Positions 62,870 to 64,000 of a stretch of DNA of 64,000 nt are shown here, one piece after another; position 1 is the first letter of the stretch; each line of letters starts with the position of its first letter. The notes below the pieces were generated by a model. The model was not told the DNA's origin. It worked only from the letters and a program-made list of their open reading frames with translations, and made no database searches. Origin of the DNA: Pochonia chlamydosporia 170 (Eukaryota > Ascomycota > Sordariomycetes > Hypocreales > Clavicipitaceae); contig NW_019154055.1 in assembly GCF_001653235.2 (NCBI RefSeq), forward strand, positions 62,001 through 126,000, in the 5' to 3' direction. The translations under genes and the position numbers were made by a program.

Positions 62870-64000
62870 GGGCTGGTGTAGCTGCTGAATAAAGCCGCTA
62901 CCCTCGATCCCTGTCGGGCTCCCTTTACTTAGACCGTTGAGGACAGCACTGCCAGATCAGGATAGACTTGCCTGGTTCCTTCAATTCATTTCTTCTCCAA
63001 TCATATACCTTTTGAACTCTTTCGTGGTCTTACGTACGTACACATCCGTTGATTCCGTTCTATTCAGAACGAGCATCGTTCGTGCGAAACAACAATTTGG
63101 ATCAAGAATCTAGTCCGCCTGGTCTGTTAATCGGAATACATCGAACGGAACTAATTGCCTCGTACCGTGGCCAATACACCACTTATCACCCCTTCGTATG
63201 GCTGAGACAAATCCCGATACAAATTTATACATATCATGTCATGCATTACCCGATGGAGGCTGCCAGGACTGGGACTGTGCACTATAATTGCTGCAAGCAG
63301 GCGCATCATTTCCGTCCCGAAAGATGTAACTAGCTGTAATCAACTGGGCGCAGAGCCCACGGTGGCAAGAGCTTTGCGATCTCTAGCTATCCGACCTTGC
63401 CACTGCCGCTACGAGCGTTCTAGACTTTGGCTATTATTCTTGCCGAGCAGGGATGCGACTCGCACAAATCGCATGAGGGTCAACGAGCAGATTACCTACG
63501 TCAATCTCAATTGTGTGTAATATAGGGAAAATTTGTAGCTTAGCAATCTCCTCCTGCCCAACTATTATAAGACAAGAGGAAGCCCGGGAGGGGTAGCTCT
63601 GGGGACTTGCCGCTTGTCAATCAACATCAGATGTCAAGTTTCAGATCTCTCCTATCATTTCTTTTATCCAGGAGGGAAGGCGTGGTTATAATTAACCCTC
63701 ATTAATGCTCCATTCAAAACAAGAGTGCTGAGCTGTAATTGAGGCGAAGTGCGTCTGATATCGCGCAAAATCCCAAATGTATTGACAACGTCAGATTATG
63801 CGGTCCACTCATTTGCAAACAAGGCATGAATTTGGCAGGCCATAGGGTGTTCCATTCAGACCAGGAATGAAGTTTCAGCTTTTTGTTAACGTAAGCGAGT
63901 TCCGGACAGTATGGTGTAATAACTCCTATGACACCACTATATAAAGAGTTCCCGCTTCCTAGAATCACGGAGAGATATTCCTCTTATATGACAGTGATGT
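62870..64000. other. Noncoding distal part of right arm
   Basis: Mirror of 44035-45165. If pairing continued past the window, the next sequence would be a second copy of the CAP-domain gene region. Confidence 0.4.

Larger units (their letters stand above)
56743..64000. repeat. Right arm of long inverted repeat
   Basis: Reverse complement of 44035-51255 with three net length differences: one base shorter at 59543, a 35-bp insertion at about 59774-59808, and three bases longer at the G run near 61416. The arm reaches the window end still paired. Confidence 0.95.

Noticed and set aside
37587..64000. Starship-type giant mobile element
   Set aside because: No DUF3435 tyrosine-recombinase captain gene or cargo organisation is visible; the content is separate class I and II elements.

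Overview
The window looks like a transposon-rich chromosomal segment of a filamentous ascomycete, most likely a Sordariomycete of the Hypocreales type. The reasons are introns of 47-60 bp with GTA(A/C/T)G(T) donors and CTAAC/CTAAT branch points, a fungal secreted phospholipase A2, a CVNH lectin, a Cdc25-type RasGEF, and fungal hAT, pogo/Fot, MULE, Tad-like LINE and Copia elements. The taxonomic guess is inference.

Host genes form islands: an ankyrin-repeat terminal exon (about 0.85-1.27 kb, -), a seven-exon secreted tyrosinase (1861-3822, +), a divergent casein kinase I (12307-13462, +), a PTR2/POT peptide transporter (15182-17130, +), an SH3-RasGEF (20259-23106, -), a small Cys-rich gene with a probable frameshift (27775, +), a secreted PLA2 (28720-29316, +), a CVNH lectin whose first splice donor is replaced by a 22-C run (36544-37135, +) and a secreted CAP-domain protein (43183-43955, -). 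I see no operon-like or biosynthetic-cluster logic among them.

The rest is nested mobile DNA. At 4.5-8.5 kb a LINE is split by a hAT and again by an unfamiliar 325-bp element rich in hairpins. At 18.0-19.7 kb lies a hAT remnant with a 470-bp MITE-like end and an expanded 7-bp subterminal array. At 25.3-27.5 kb a MULE, a LINE, a Pif1-like helicase and a 65-bp minimal MITE are stacked. A Tc1-like element is at about 30.0-31.1 kb. From 37.6 to 43.1 kb come a Copia 3' end with a hairpin-studded LTR, two abutting hATs and a captured zinc-finger gene fragment.

From 44 kb onward the window is dominated by a long inverted repeat. Left arm 44035-51255 and right arm 56743-64000 pair by coordinate arithmetic with only three net length changes and run off the window edge. 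Each arm carries a hAT, a pogo-family transposase with a zinc knuckle, and a MULE C-terminus. The 5.5-kb spacer holds a 10-N assembly gap (52578-52587) and a 2.1-kb direct copy of 31474-33591. It is either a real inverted segmental duplication or an inverted join of two versions of one locus, and the gap sits where this matters. I find no Starship captain, CRISPR, rRNA or tRNA.
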